A DNA stretch of 64,000 nt from Aliitabrizicola sp041905595 (GTDB lineage: Bacteria > Pseudomonadota > Alphaproteobacteria > Rhodobacterales > Rhodobacteraceae). Shown piece by piece: positions 52,736-61,927 of the stretch. Within the stretch, counting starts at the first letter, position 1; every line of letters begins with the position of its first letter. A program made the translations under genes and the position numbers. The DNA is taken from assembly GCA_041905595.1 (NCBI GenBank), contig JAYRKT010000015.1, forward strand, positions 27,109-91,108, written 5' to 3'. The notes under the pieces were generated by a model. That model saw only the letters and a list, made by a program, of their open reading frames with translations. It had not been told where the DNA came from and did not search any database.

Positions 52736-52910
52736 CTGGCCGGTCTCCTGGCTCGCGGATTAACACAGTCCTTCGCCTTCCCGGGCATTGGCCCAGTGGC
52801 ACGATGAAGGACCGCTACCGCATACAGTCGCGGGGGCGGCTGAGGCCTCGGGCGCCGCAATTGGGTCCGCCCTTCCTCATTCCCGATTGAGTTCCAGGAC
52901 TCTGCGCCCC
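52736..52910 (-). promoter_or_regulatory. Cobalamin riboswitch
   Basis: On the minus strand the leader contains the B12 box GCCACTGGGCCAATGCCCGG, the CGAGCCAGGAGACCGGCC end segment and GGGAATGAGGAAGGGCGGA upstream, all hallmarks of the adenosylcobalamin riboswitch. It precedes cbtB and should shut off cobalt uptake when B12 is plentiful. Confidence 0.95.
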
Positions 52911-52962
52911 TTGAACACCAAACAATGAGAGCTTCGCGCCGAACCCCCGCTAAGTCAACTGA

Positions 52963-53424
52963 CTACCGGGAGTGAGAATGCTGCACCGGTACTGCTTTGC
53001 CGCTCTGCTGTGTCGTGCAATCAGATCCATGCTCCACCCCGTGCCCGAGGTCAGCCAGGATTGGGCAGTCGGGCCGGTGATCGCCGCAGCATGCGTCGGC
53101 TAGGTGGCGCAGCGTGTCGATCATGGCCTGCATCTCGCGCACCTTCCGTTCGAGGCCGTCGATCTGGTCCGTCGCAAGGCGTTTCACATCCGCGCTTTGA
53201 CGGGTCCGGTCGCGCCAAAGTGCCAGAAGCTCCTCGATCTTCTCGACCGAAAAGCCAAGGTCGCGGGACCGACGAATGAACCGCAGCATCTGCACTTCAG
53301 TCGGAGAGTAGACGCGGTAGCCTGATCCGGTCCGCCCTGCGGTCGGAATAAGGCGAATGGATTCGTAGTAGCGGATCATCTTGGCCGACACGCCCGAGGC
53401 CTTTGCCGCCTCACCAATATTCAT
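52963..53424 (-). CDS. cueR: Cu(I)-responsive MerR regulator CueR
   Basis: A 153-residue CueR with winged helix (NIGEAAKASGVSAKMIRYYE), long helix and the copper loop ACCGDHRPDCPIL. ATG 53424 is seven bases after GGAGG. It follows copA by 13 bases and probably drives the paired promoters at 55950-56048. Confidence 0.93.
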   Translation of the reverse strand: MNIGEAAKASGVSAKMIRYYESIRLIPTAGRTGSGYRVYSPTEVQMLRFIRRSRDLGFSVEKIEELLALWRDRTRQSADVKRLATDQIDGLERKVREMQAMIDTLRHLADACCGDHRPDCPILADLGHGVEHGSDCTTQQSGKAVPVQHSHSR

Positions 53425-53437
53425 GATCATGCCTCCT

Positions 53438-55915
53438 TCAATGCACAACTGCGGCCCGGAACCGCCGCAACCGGAGCGCGTTTCCAAGAACAAAGACCGA
53501 CGACAAGGCCATCGCGGCGGCAGCGAAGATCGGCGACAGAAGAACGCCGAAGCTCGGCCACAGCACGCCTGCGGCTACCGGGATCAAGGCAGCGTTATAG
53601 GCAAAGGCCCAGAACAGGTTCTGCCGGATGTTGCGCATCACGGCCTTGGACAGCGCGATGGCGTCCGATACCGCCGTCAGGCGACCGGTCATGAGCACGA
53701 CATCCGCCGCCTCGATCGCTACGTCGGTCCCCGTTCCGACAGCAAGGCCAACGTCAGCCTCGGCCAGGGCCGGGGCATCATTGATGCCGTCGCCGACATA
53801 GGCGAGCTGTCCCAACGCCTTCAGTCGCTTGACTGCGGCGACCTTGCCGTCCGGCAGCACTTCGGCCACGATCTCGTCGATGCCGAGTTGGCGGGCGATG
53901 GCGCCTGCGGTGCGGGCGTTGTCGCCAGTGATCATCGCAACTTTCAGCCCCATAGTGTGCAGGGCGCGGATTGCCGTTGGCGTGGTCTCCTTGATCGGGT
54001 CCGCGACAGCAAGGATGGCAGCGAGTTTGCCGTCGATGGCGGCATAGAGCGGCGACTTGCCTTCGTCTCCTAATCGAGCGGCACTATTCCCAAAGGGCGA
54101 TACGTCAATCCCCAGTCGGGCCATGTAGCGATCAGCGCCGATCTCGATCCACTGCCCGCCCGCCTGTGCTGTGACGCCGAAGCCGGTAACGGAGTCGAAG
54201 GCTGTGACGTCGGGAAGAGACAGACCCTCGTCTTCTGCGGCCTTTACGATGGCGCGAGCGATCGGGTGCTCGGACTTGGCCTCGACGGCCGCCAAGGGTG
54301 CCAGAACGGCGGCACGGTCGAAGCCCGGTGCAAGCTCGAGGTCGGTGAGGCTCGGCCTGCCCTCGGTCAGCGTGCCCGTCTTGTCGAGTGCCACGACCTT
54401 CACCCCCTGAAGAGATTGCAGCGCCTCGCCCTTGCGGAACAGCACACCAATCTCGGCCCCACGCCCGGTGCCCACCATGATCGAGGTCGGCGTGGCGAGG
54501 CCCATGGCGCAGGGGCAGGCGATGATCAACACGGCCACGGCGTTGACGAGGCCGAAGGTCAGCGCGGGGTCGGGGCCGAAGATCAGCCAGATGGCAAAGG
54601 TCAATGCCGCAAACGCCATCACAACTGGGACGAACCACATCGTGACCTTGTCAACGAGTGCCTGGATCGGCAGCTTGCCGCCCTGTGCTGCCTCGACCAT
54701 GCGAATGATTTGAGCGAGCATCGTCGCCTCGCCCACCGCGGTGGCGCGGAACGTAAAGGCACCTGTCTGGTTTACAGTCCCGCCGGTTACCCCATTCCCA
54801 GCGGTCTTCTCCACCGGCAGCGGCTCGCCCGAAATCATGCTCTCGTCGATCCAGCTTGCGCCAGTCATTACCTCACCATCGACTGGCACCCGCTCACCGG
54901 GACGGACCTCGACGACATCTCCCGGGCGCACCTCGGAAACAGGCACCTCGACCACCCCGCCGCTGCGGATCACCCGGGCTGTCTTGGCCTGTAGGCCGAC
55001 CAGCCGCTTGATCGCCTCGGACGTGCGTCCCTTGGCGCGCGCTTCGAGGTAGCGACCGAGCAGGATCAGCGTGACGATCACCGCCGCCGCCTCGTAGTAG
55101 ACATACGTTGTCCCGGCAGGCAGGAGCCCTGGGGCGAAGGTGGCGACCAGCGAATAGCCGTAGGCGGCCGAGGTGCCGACGGCGACCAGGCTGTTCATGT
55201 CGGGGGTGAGGCGGGCAAGCGCAGGCAGGCCCTTGCGGAAGAAGCGCAGGCCGGGGCCGAAGAGGACGGCTGAGGTCAGGGCGAACTGCAGATACCAACT
55301 GTTCTGCATCCCGATCGTGTTCATTACGGCCATGTGGACCGACATGAACAGGTGCGACCCCATTTCCAGAACGAAGACTGGCAACGAAAGGGCGGCAGCG
55401 ATTACAACATCTCGCTTCAGCAACGCTTCTTCTGCGGCCTTTTTCGCTGCGGCGCCATCATGCGAAGCCATAGCTGGGGCTGCGGGGCGGGCGTCATATC
55501 CCGCGTCTGCTACCGCTCGGGTCAGCGCCGCCACATCGGCTGATCCTCTCACTGTTGCCCGCTCGGTAGCCAGATTGACGGTGGCAGACGCTACCCCCGG
55601 CACTGATGCCAACGCCCGTTCGACCCTTGCCACGCAAGAGGCACAGGTCATCCCTTCGATAGCGAGGTCGATGGGCTTTGCTGGCACATCGTAGCCCGCA
55701 CCTTCGACGGCCTTCACCAATGCAGCGCGATCGAGCGCCACGCCCGTAACTTCGGCTCGCTCCGTGGCAAGGTTAACTGATGCCGTCGTCACCCCCGGCA
55801 ACGCCTTCAGTGCCCGTTCGACATGAGCAACGCAGGACGCGCAGGTCATCCCCTCGACGTCGATCGTCATAAGATCGGTATCAATTCGAGACGACTGCTT
55901 TGAGAGCATGTTCAT
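53438..55915 (-). CDS. copA: Cu(I)-exporting P1B-1 ATPase CopA
   Basis: An 825-residue copper pump with two N-terminal metal domains, each GMTCASC (Cys25/28, Cys91/94), CPC at 467-469, DKTGT and GDGINDAPAL. The last helix contains the MxxS-type motif near the end. It moves Cu(I) out of the cytoplasm. ATG 55915 has AAAGGAA upstream. A long extension upstream of the start is not needed. Confidence 0.95.
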   Translation of the reverse strand: MNMLSKQSSRIDTDLMTIDVEGMTCASCVAHVERALKALPGVTTASVNLATERAEVTGVALDRAALVKAVEGAGYDVPAKPIDLAIEGMTCASCVARVERALASVPGVASATVNLATERATVRGSADVAALTRAVADAGYDARPAAPAMASHDGAAAKKAAEEALLKRDVVIAAALSLPVFVLEMGSHLFMSVHMAVMNTIGMQNSWYLQFALTSAVLFGPGLRFFRKGLPALARLTPDMNSLVAVGTSAAYGYSLVATFAPGLLPAGTTYVYYEAAAVIVTLILLGRYLEARAKGRTSEAIKRLVGLQAKTARVIRSGGVVEVPVSEVRPGDVVEVRPGERVPVDGEVMTGASWIDESMISGEPLPVEKTAGNGVTGGTVNQTGAFTFRATAVGEATMLAQIIRMVEAAQGGKLPIQALVDKVTMWFVPVVMAFAALTFAIWLIFGPDPALTFGLVNAVAVLIIACPCAMGLATPTSIMVGTGRGAEIGVLFRKGEALQSLQGVKVVALDKTGTLTEGRPSLTDLELAPGFDRAAVLAPLAAVEAKSEHPIARAIVKAAEDEGLSLPDVTAFDSVTGFGVTAQAGGQWIEIGADRYMARLGIDVSPFGNSAARLGDEGKSPLYAAIDGKLAAILAVADPIKETTPTAIRALHTMGLKVAMITGDNARTAGAIARQLGIDEIVAEVLPDGKVAAVKRLKALGQLAYVGDGINDAPALAEADVGLAVGTGTDVAIEAADVVLMTGRLTAVSDAIALSKAVMRNIRQNLFWAFAYNAALIPVAAGVLWPSFGVLLSPIFAAAAMALSSVFVLGNALRLRRFRAAVVH

Positions 55916-55949
55916 CACGGAATTCCTTTCAGGGATGCCTCCGCTGTAT

Positions 55950-55980
55950 GAGATAGGGCTTCCCATCATGGTAAGGTCAA
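55950..55980 (-). promoter_or_regulatory. CueR-type promoter of copA
   Basis: On the minus strand TTGACC, 19-bp spacer with CTTACC-ATGAT-GGGAAG, then TATCTC. Faces copA. Confidence 0.85.
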
Positions 55981-56017
55981 GGGGTAACCTGAGATTCGTC
56001 ATCACGGCTTTGTGGGC

Positions 56018-56048
56018 TTGACCTTACAACCGTGGGAACCCCTATTTG
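56018..56048 (+). promoter_or_regulatory. CueR-type promoter of copZ
   Basis: TTGACC (56018-56023), 19-bp spacer, TATTTG (56043-56048). Divergent partner of the copA promoter 37 bases away. Confidence 0.85.
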
Positions 56049-56083
56049 GTGGTGCATGAGGCAAAACCCCGAAGGAGGCACTC

Positions 56084-56272
56084 ATGCAGTTCCATATCGA
56101 GAACATGACCTGCGGCGGTTGCGCCCGCAGTGTGACGAAGGCGATCCAGTCGGTGGATCCGGCCGCCGACGTCAGGGCGGACCCGAGCACGCACAAGGTC
56201 GAAGTCACGTCCGCAGTTGCGCGTGATCGGCTGGTCGCGGCCCTGACCGAGGTCGGCTACGCCCCGGCCTGA
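56084..56272 (+). CDS. copZ: Copper chaperone CopZ
   Basis: A 62-residue metal-binding domain protein with ENMTCGGCARSV (Cys10, Cys13). It shuttles Cu(I) to CopA. AAGGAGG lies before the ATG. Confidence 0.93.
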   Translation: MQFHIENMTCGGCARSVTKAIQSVDPAADVRADPSTHKVEVTSAVARDRLVAALTEVGYAPA

Positions 56273-56302
56273 AGCATCCAAAACATTACAGGACACCCGA
56301 AA

Positions 56303-56719
56303 ATGAAAAAACGCACAGTAGTGCTCTCCGCAGCAGCCATTGCCCTTGTTGGCGGCCTCGCCATCGCCCAGACCATGGAAGGGATGGACCATTCCAACAT
56401 GGGCGGAATGGGAGACATGGGCATGATGAGCCACACGTCGCTGATCCCGCCGGAACTCGCCGACAATCCGTCTGCACAGGCCTATGCCGCCGCCATGGAC
56501 AAGATGATGGCCGACATGATGGTCCCCTATACGGGTGATGCCGACGTCGACTTTGTGCGAGGCATGATCCCGCACCACGAAGCCGCAGTCGCCATGGCGC
56601 AGATCCAGCTGGAACATGGAACCGACCCTGAAATCCGCAAGCTCGCGGAAGAGGTGATCGCGGCTCAGGAAGCCGAGATTGCCGAGATGAAGGCCTGGCT
56701 CGCCGCCCGCGGCCTGTAA
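56303..56719 (+). CDS. DUF305 copper-binding secreted protein
   Basis: A 138-residue exported protein with signal peptide, Met/His-rich start (MEGMDHSNMGGMGDMGMM) and the DUF305 core DVDFVRGMIPHHEAAVAMA. DUF305/CopM-like proteins bind copper in the periplasm. It follows copZ. Confidence 0.9.
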   Translation: MKKRTVVLSAAAIALVGGLAIAQTMEGMDHSNMGGMGDMGMMSHTSLIPPELADNPSAQAYAAAMDKMMADMMVPYTGDADVDFVRGMIPHHEAAVAMAQIQLEHGTDPEIRKLAEEVIAAQEAEIAEMKAWLAARGL

Positions 56720-56819
56720 GGCTCTTCAGTGGCGTGCGGGGTGGCTTGCTCCCGGCCATCCCGCCGCCCGACTGGCAGGGGGTTTTGATCCACCCTGGCA
56801 ACGTGAAAGGAGCGCAGCT

Positions 56820-58916
56820 ATGTCGGATGCACATCAGAACAAGCATCATCAGCATGGACATGGGATCGCAGCGGGCTCTCGGCCCGCCGACGTTCAGTCG
56901 GGCGCTTCGGCAGCCACAGATGAGGGCCCTGCAACTGCACATGCAGGACATCATGGCGGGCATGGCGACATGGTCGCCGACTATCAGCGCAGGTTCTGGG
57001 TCTCGCTGGTACTCACGATCCCTGTTCTGATCCTTTCGCCCATGGTGCGCGACTTTGCGGGGCAGGGGATGACGCCGCTGTTTGCCGCCGAGGAGTGGGT
57101 CGCACTTGCCCTGTCCTCCATCATCTACTTCTGGGGCGGTTGGCCTTTCCTGACTGGCGCGCTTCCGGAGATCCGGACGGGCCGTCCTGGGATGATGACG
57201 CTGGTCGCACTGGCGATCTCGACCGCGTACTTCTATTCCGCCGCCGTCACGCTGGGCCTGCCTGGTGGTGAGCCGTTCTATTGGGAACTGGCCACGCTGG
57301 TGACCATCATGCTGCTGGGTCACTGGCTAGAAATGCGCTCGGTCCTTGGTGCATCGCGGGCGCTGGAGGAACTGGTGCGCCTCTTGCCCGACACCGCGCT
57401 GCGGGTGACGGCCGATGGCGGCACCGAGGAGGTGGCGGTGGCGGCGCTGATCGCCGGCGACCGGGTGGTGATCCGCCCGGGCGCGAAGGTGCCAGTGGAC
57501 GGCGTGATCACCGACGGCGTCTCATCGTTCAATGAGGCGATGCTGACGGGCGAGTCGAAGCCCGTAACGCGCACGGCCGGCGAGACCGTTATCGGCGGGG
57601 CGGTCAACGGCGAGGGCGCGGTCACCATCGAGGTCAAGGCAACTGGGGAGGCGACCTACCTTTCGCAGGTCATTGCCATGGTAAAGGCCGCGCAGAACAG
57701 CCGGTCGCGCACCCAGGACCTTGCCTCCCGCGCGGCCACAGTTCTGACCTGGGTCGCCATCACCGTCGGCCTGGGTTCGTTCGTCTGGTGGATCTGGGCG
57801 GGCGAAAGCGTCACCTTCGCACTGGAGCGGATGGTGACGGTGATGGTCATTGCCTGCCCCCACGCGCTTGGCCTTGCCGTGCCGCTGGTGGTGGCAGTCT
57901 CGACGTCGCTGGCGGCCAAAAACGGCCTCCTGATCCGCGACCGCGCAGCCTTTGAGCGGGCGCGCGACCTGAACGCCGTGGTGTTCGATAAGACAGGTAC
58001 ACTGACCGAGGGACGGTTCGGCGTCAGTGATCTCGTCATGCTCGACGGTGGCGATGCAGCAGTGGCGCTGCGCATGGCAGCTTCAGTCGAAAGCCAGTCG
58101 CAGCACCCGATCGCGCAAGGCATCGTGGCCGATGCCAAGGCCAGGGGGATCGACTTCCCCGCCCCGGAGGGGCTGCAAAGCATTACTGGCGCCGGCGTCA
58201 CCGCTCGGGTGGACGGAGAGGACGTGGCCATCGTTAGCCCCGGTCACCTGCGTCGGCAGAACACCCCTGTGACAGATCCGCGCCTTGCGGCACTGGAGGA
58301 GGCGGGCAAGACAGTTGTTGTCCTTGTGAGGGGTGGCAACCCGCAAGCACTCTTCGCGTTGGCCGACATCGTGCGGTCGGAATCTCGCGATGTTGTGGCG
58401 CGCCTCAAAGCCAGGGGTGTGCAGTCGATCATGATGACGGGTGATGCGGAAGGCGTAGCCCGGTCGGTCGCAACTGAGCTGGGGCTGGACGAATACTTCG
58501 CTCAGGTCCTGCCCGATCAGAAGGCGGCCCGGGTCAAGGAATTGCGTGCCCGGGGACTGAAGGTTGCTATGGTCGGGGACGGTGTCAACGACGCCCCGGC
58601 GCTGGTCGAGGCCGATCTTGGCATCGCCATCGGCGCGGGCACGGATGTGGCGGTAGAATCAGCCGATGTCGTACTCGTCCGCTCCGACCCGCGTGATGTC
58701 GAGGCCATTCTCGGCCTGTCGCGGGCCACCTACAACAAGATGGTGCAGAACCTGATCTGGGCCACAGGATACAATGCGTTTGCAATTCCGATGGCCGCGG
58801 GGATCACATTCGGCACAGGATTTCTAATGACGCCGGCCGTCGGGGCCGTGTTCATGTCGGCCTCCACCATCATCGTTGCCGTCAACGCGCAACTCTTGCG
58901 GCGCTACCGAGGTTGA
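56820..58916 (+). CDS. copB: CPH-type copper P1B-3 ATPase
   Basis: A 698-residue pump. The N-terminus has no GMTCxxC but is His-rich (NKHHQHGHG). The transport motif is CPH (346-348), Asp390 is in DKTGT and GDGVNDAPAL follows. This is the CopB (P1B-3) class, which moves Cu(II) or Cu(I)/Ag(I). AAAGGAG precedes the ATG. Confidence 0.93.
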   Translation: MSDAHQNKHHQHGHGIAAGSRPADVQSGASAATDEGPATAHAGHHGGHGDMVADYQRRFWVSLVLTIPVLILSPMVRDFAGQGMTPLFAAEEWVALALSSIIYFWGGWPFLTGALPEIRTGRPGMMTLVALAISTAYFYSAAVTLGLPGGEPFYWELATLVTIMLLGHWLEMRSVLGASRALEELVRLLPDTALRVTADGGTEEVAVAALIAGDRVVIRPGAKVPVDGVITDGVSSFNEAMLTGESKPVTRTAGETVIGGAVNGEGAVTIEVKATGEATYLSQVIAMVKAAQNSRSRTQDLASRAATVLTWVAITVGLGSFVWWIWAGESVTFALERMVTVMVIACPHALGLAVPLVVAVSTSLAAKNGLLIRDRAAFERARDLNAVVFDKTGTLTEGRFGVSDLVMLDGGDAAVALRMAASVESQSQHPIAQGIVADAKARGIDFPAPEGLQSITGAGVTARVDGEDVAIVSPGHLRRQNTPVTDPRLAALEEAGKTVVVLVRGGNPQALFALADIVRSESRDVVARLKARGVQSIMMTGDAEGVARSVATELGLDEYFAQVLPDQKAARVKELRARGLKVAMVGDGVNDAPALVEADLGIAIGAGTDVAVESADVVLVRSDPRDVEAILGLSRATYNKMVQNLIWATGYNAFAIPMAAGITFGTGFLMTPAVGAVFMSASTIIVAVNAQLLRRYRG

Positions 58917-58921
58917 CGCGC

Positions 58922-59509
58922 CTATCCCATACCATGGAGCCCGTGCAGACTGCCGGTCAGCAGCACCGGAATTAGAACTAGCGTAGCTACGGCAAGGACA
59001 AGCAGGCGCTCGCGCCAGCGGTTCAGCCGCCAGCACAGAAGGGCGGTCAGTGTCACGACCAGTGCGACCTCGAACATCCCGAACACATTGCCGTAAAACC
59101 GCGCGTCCCAGTAGCTGACCGGACTGCGGAACACCCAGTCCGAGACGGGCCAGAACTGGCGGCGGGCATCATCGTGATGTGTCAGAAAGTCCGCAAGGGC
59201 ATGCAGAAGACCGGCGCCCGCGAAGGCGCGCAGGATCAGCCGTCTGCGCCAGAGTGCCAACCCGAGGAGACTTCCCCAGACGAAAAAGCTGTGGTCCACG
59301 GCGAAGACAACCTGCCAGCTCTCCGAAAAGAACAGTGTGCTGAAGACCTCATGTTCCGGAATGCCCGAAACGCGGGTTGCCCACAGGACCATCGCAAACA
59401 TCGGAAGGTCCGGAGCGAGCCCACCCGCGAGCGCGGCCAGCAGGGATGCGATGCAGAGGGGTCGTGCGAAGATTGCAGCCCCGATCAGCATGTGGGACGG
59501 CGTGTTCAT
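58922..59509 (-). CDS. YdjM-like membrane hydrolase family protein
   Basis: A 195-residue membrane protein with NTPSHMLIGAAIFARP at the N-terminus, APDLPMFAM, and HALADFLTHHDDARR, the pattern of the DUF457/YdjM metal-dependent hydrolase family. Function unknown; sits beside a DsbA-like gene. Confidence 0.75.
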   Translation of the reverse strand: MNTPSHMLIGAAIFARPLCIASLLAALAGGLAPDLPMFAMVLWATRVSGIPEHEVFSTLFFSESWQVVFAVDHSFFVWGSLLGLALWRRRLILRAFAGAGLLHALADFLTHHDDARRQFWPVSDWVFRSPVSYWDARFYGNVFGMFEVALVVTLTALLCWRLNRWRERLLVLAVATLVLIPVLLTGSLHGLHGMG

Positions 59510-59513
59510 CGGG

Positions 59514-60281
59514 TCAGCAAACTGGCGCTGCCTGGGCAGCCTCGTCTTCCACAATCCGGCGAAGGAGCGCGTAAGGGATTGCGCCGTTCAGGACGGTCCG
59601 CCCGATTACAAGACCTGGCGTGCCGATGAAGCCAAAGACATCGGCGAGGGCTCGTGTTCGGTCCAGCTCTTCCTGCACCTCTGCAGATGCCATGTCTTTG
59701 GCCAGTCGATCGACATCGAGGCCGATATCCGCCGCCACCCTGAGGACGGCGGCTTCTTCGGCGACCAGAGGTGTTCGCATGAACCGACGCCGAAGTTCTG
59801 GTTGTTTGCCTTGCTTCGCGGCAGCGACCGACGCCCGCGCGGCAAGCTCGGAAGCGGGTCCGAAGATCGGTAGTTCATGCTGAACCAGCCGGAAGGAAGC
59901 AGGATAATCGGCCATCAGCGTGTCGAGGTCTCGCTCCAGCGCCCGGCAGTAGGGACAGCGGAACTCGCTGAAGTAGGCAATGGGAACGACCGCCTCAGAA
60001 CCGCCGTTGCCAAAGAGGGCAGGGCAGGGGTCAGCACGTACCGCTTCGGCACGCGCGCGGCGCTGGTCTGCATCCTGAGGCGGCGCATCGAGTCCGACAA
60101 GGGCCAGCGGTGTTCCGGAGGTCTGGCCAACCCCGTCAAGTCGGCGAAACGGCGGCAGATCCGCAATGTCTACATAGCGCGGCCCGCGGCCCGGGAGCCG
60201 GTCCCAGGGAAGAGCCCGCAGACCATAGATCACGGCAACGAGCCCTCCGAAGATCAGAAGGTCGCGGCGTCTCACGGTCAC
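59514..60281 (-). CDS. DsbA-family thiol oxidoreductase
   Basis: A 255-residue exported protein. A signal anchor (LLIFGGLVAVIYGLRALPW) precedes a thioredoxin fold with the CxxC FRCPYCRAL and a cis-Pro loop FIGTPGLVIG. It starts at GTG 60281 overlapping the transpeptidase stop (GTGA); GTG 60275 is an alternative. It may fold or repair periplasmic proteins under copper stress. Confidence 0.88.
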   Translation of the reverse strand: MTVRRRDLLIFGGLVAVIYGLRALPWDRLPGRGPRYVDIADLPPFRRLDGVGQTSGTPLALVGLDAPPQDADQRRARAEAVRADPCPALFGNGGSEAVVPIAYFSEFRCPYCRALERDLDTLMADYPASFRLVQHELPIFGPASELAARASVAAAKQGKQPELRRRFMRTPLVAEEAAVLRVAADIGLDVDRLAKDMASAEVQEELDRTRALADVFGFIGTPGLVIGRTVLNGAIPYALLRRIVEDEAAQAAPVC

Positions 60282-60841
60282 ACCACGGTTACAGGTGTTC
60301 CGACCGGCACCTGCTCGTAGAGCTGGATCACATGGTCGTTCAACATCCGGATGCAACCGTTCGACACGGACTGGCCGATGGACCACGGCTCGGTCGTACC
60401 ATGGATGCGGTAGTAGGTATCGCGCCCTTCCCGGTAAAGGTAGAGCGCCCGCGCACCCAAGGGATTGTTTGGTCCCCCGGGCACGCCATCGGCGAACTGG
60501 GCGTAGCGGTCGGGATTGCGGCGGATCATGTCGTTCGTCGGGCGCCAGGACGGCCACTCGGCCTTGCGCTCGATGACTGCCGATCCCTTGAATGCGAGGC
60601 CTGCCTTGCCCACGCCAACACCGTAACGGATTGCACGCTCGGAGTCGAAGACATGGTAAAGAAAGAAGCTTCGCGGAAACACAAGGATCTGACCGGGTGC
60701 GTGCTGCTCGCGGACACGCACCTCACGCGGCTGGAACTCGTCGGCCAGCACGAACGGTTCTTCGGTATGGGCCCGCAGGATGCCGGGCGAGGACAGCGCC
60801 GCGACCGCGACTCCGCCAATGAGGGTGCGTCGGGAAATCAT
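60278..60841 (-). CDS. L,D-transpeptidase (YkuD type) 1
   Basis: A 187-residue exported enzyme with a signal peptide and the catalytic loop HGTTEPWSIGQSVSNGCIRM, whose Cys is the nucleophile. It cross-links peptidoglycan (3-3 links) or attaches proteins. It is co-transcribed with a small secreted gene upstream and a DsbA-like gene downstream. Copper inhibits many such enzymes, so an extra copy may help survive copper. Confidence 0.9.
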   Translation of the reverse strand: MISRRTLIGGVAVAALSSPGILRAHTEEPFVLADEFQPREVRVREQHAPGQILVFPRSFFLYHVFDSERAIRYGVGVGKAGLAFKGSAVIERKAEWPSWRPTNDMIRRNPDRYAQFADGVPGGPNNPLGARALYLYREGRDTYYRIHGTTEPWSIGQSVSNGCIRMLNDHVIQLYEQVPVGTPVTVV

Positions 60842-60877
60842 GCTTACTCCTGAGAGGAACGGAAAGAAGAGGTTCGC

Positions 60878-61180
60878 TCAGAGGATGTGTCGCGGGGGCG
60901 GCGTTCGGGGGGAAAGGCTGTGGCTGGAGGCTGCGAACGGCGTGATCTCGAAGCGAGATGAACCGGCACTTGGCATCAGGCTGAAGAGCTGAGGCTGGTC
61001 GGCAAAGATAAGCTGACATACCCCGTGCCCAGACCCTTCACCACACAGGCCGTCCGGTATCAAGGGAACCGCGTGAAGCGCATCCGCATGGGCGCTGTGC
61101 GATGGCCTTTCTGGGTGCGCCAACCCCATCAGGGAGGCGACCAGAAGGAAACTGCACAACAGGGCCATGATCGTCCGCAT
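60878..61180 (-). CDS. Small secreted protein, PPPR-end type
   Basis: A 100-residue protein with a signal peptide (ALLCSFLLVASLMGLAH), several His and two Cys (GLCGEGSGHGVCQL), ending SPRTPPPRHIL. It matches the plan of the proteins at 16785 and 61928. It is 37 bases upstream of transpeptidase 1. Confidence 0.7.
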   Translation of the reverse strand: MRTIMALLCSFLLVASLMGLAHPERPSHSAHADALHAVPLIPDGLCGEGSGHGVCQLIFADQPQLFSLMPSAGSSRFEITPFAASSHSLSPRTPPPRHIL

Positions 61181-61309
61181 GGATCGATATTAGCCTTTTG
61201 CACCTCGATAGAGGGTGATCACATGAGAGTGAGCAGCAGATTTCCCTGCATAATTGGCGAAAACGTCACGCATTCACCAGTTTGTGACTCTGCGGTTCAG
61301 TGAAGCGAT

Positions 61310-61340
61310 TTGACCTTCCCACGTTGGAAGGCGGCATGCA
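61310..61340 (+). promoter_or_regulatory. CueR-type promoter of transpeptidase 2
   Basis: TTGACC (61310-61315), 19-bp spacer with CCTTCC-CACGTT-GGAAGG, then CATGCA (61335-61340). The dyad resembles the E. coli copA box; the -10 is weak. The ATG at 61363 is 22 bases downstream. Confidence 0.75.
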
Positions 61341-61362
61341 CAGCAAAAAAGAGGAGCAGGTC

Positions 61363-61923
61363 ATGCGATTCAGTCGACGACTTTTTGTTGCCGGAGCCCT
61401 TTCAGCCCCTTTTGTGATGGGTCGGGTGGCCTTCGCGACAGAGGACAATCCGGGCCCGGTGCGCAACAACATCTCGGCTTTCCGCACGCACGAGTGGCAA
61501 GATCACTTCGACGCCCTTGGGGTCGGGATCATCATTTCTGACACGACGGCCAAGGTCCTTCAGCATTGGACAAGCGACGGTCAGATGTATCTCTATCCAA
61601 CGTCTGTGCCGCTCTCGGACGAGCTGACCCGCCGGGGGTATACCGAGGTGGTGGAGAAAAGGGTGAACCCGAGCTGGGCGCCGACTCCTTCGATGCGGGA
61701 ACGGAACCCTGAGTGGCCGGCGTTTGTGCCTGGCGGCGACCCGACGAACCCGCTCGGTACGCGGGCCCTTTACCTGTCGTGGCAATACTACCGCATTCAT
61801 GGTACACACGACACGCGCAAGATCGGTCGCCGCTCGTCGAACGGCTGCATCGGGCTCTACAACGAACATATCGAGGAAGTCTTCGACCGGACGCCGGTCG
61901 GGACGCAAGTAAAGCTGATCTAG
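61363..61923 (+). CDS. L,D-transpeptidase (YkuD type) 2
   Basis: A 186-residue exported enzyme with a twin-Arg-like N-terminus (RFSRRLFVAGALSAPF) and catalytic loop IHGTHDTRKIGRRSSNGCIG. ATG 61363 has AGGAG upstream. It is divergent from transpeptidase 1 and followed by a small secreted gene. Likely copper-induced by CueR. Confidence 0.9.
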   Translation: MRFSRRLFVAGALSAPFVMGRVAFATEDNPGPVRNNISAFRTHEWQDHFDALGVGIIISDTTAKVLQHWTSDGQMYLYPTSVPLSDELTRRGYTEVVEKRVNPSWAPTPSMRERNPEWPAFVPGGDPTNPLGTRALYLSWQYYRIHGTHDTRKIGRRSSNGCIGLYNEHIEEVFDRTPVGTQVKLI

Positions 61924-61927
61924 CCGG

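Noticed and set aside
56286..57323. Leftward 345-codon frame over DUF305 and the start of the CPH ATPase
   Set aside because: Lies opposite two genes with strong motifs and has no family features.
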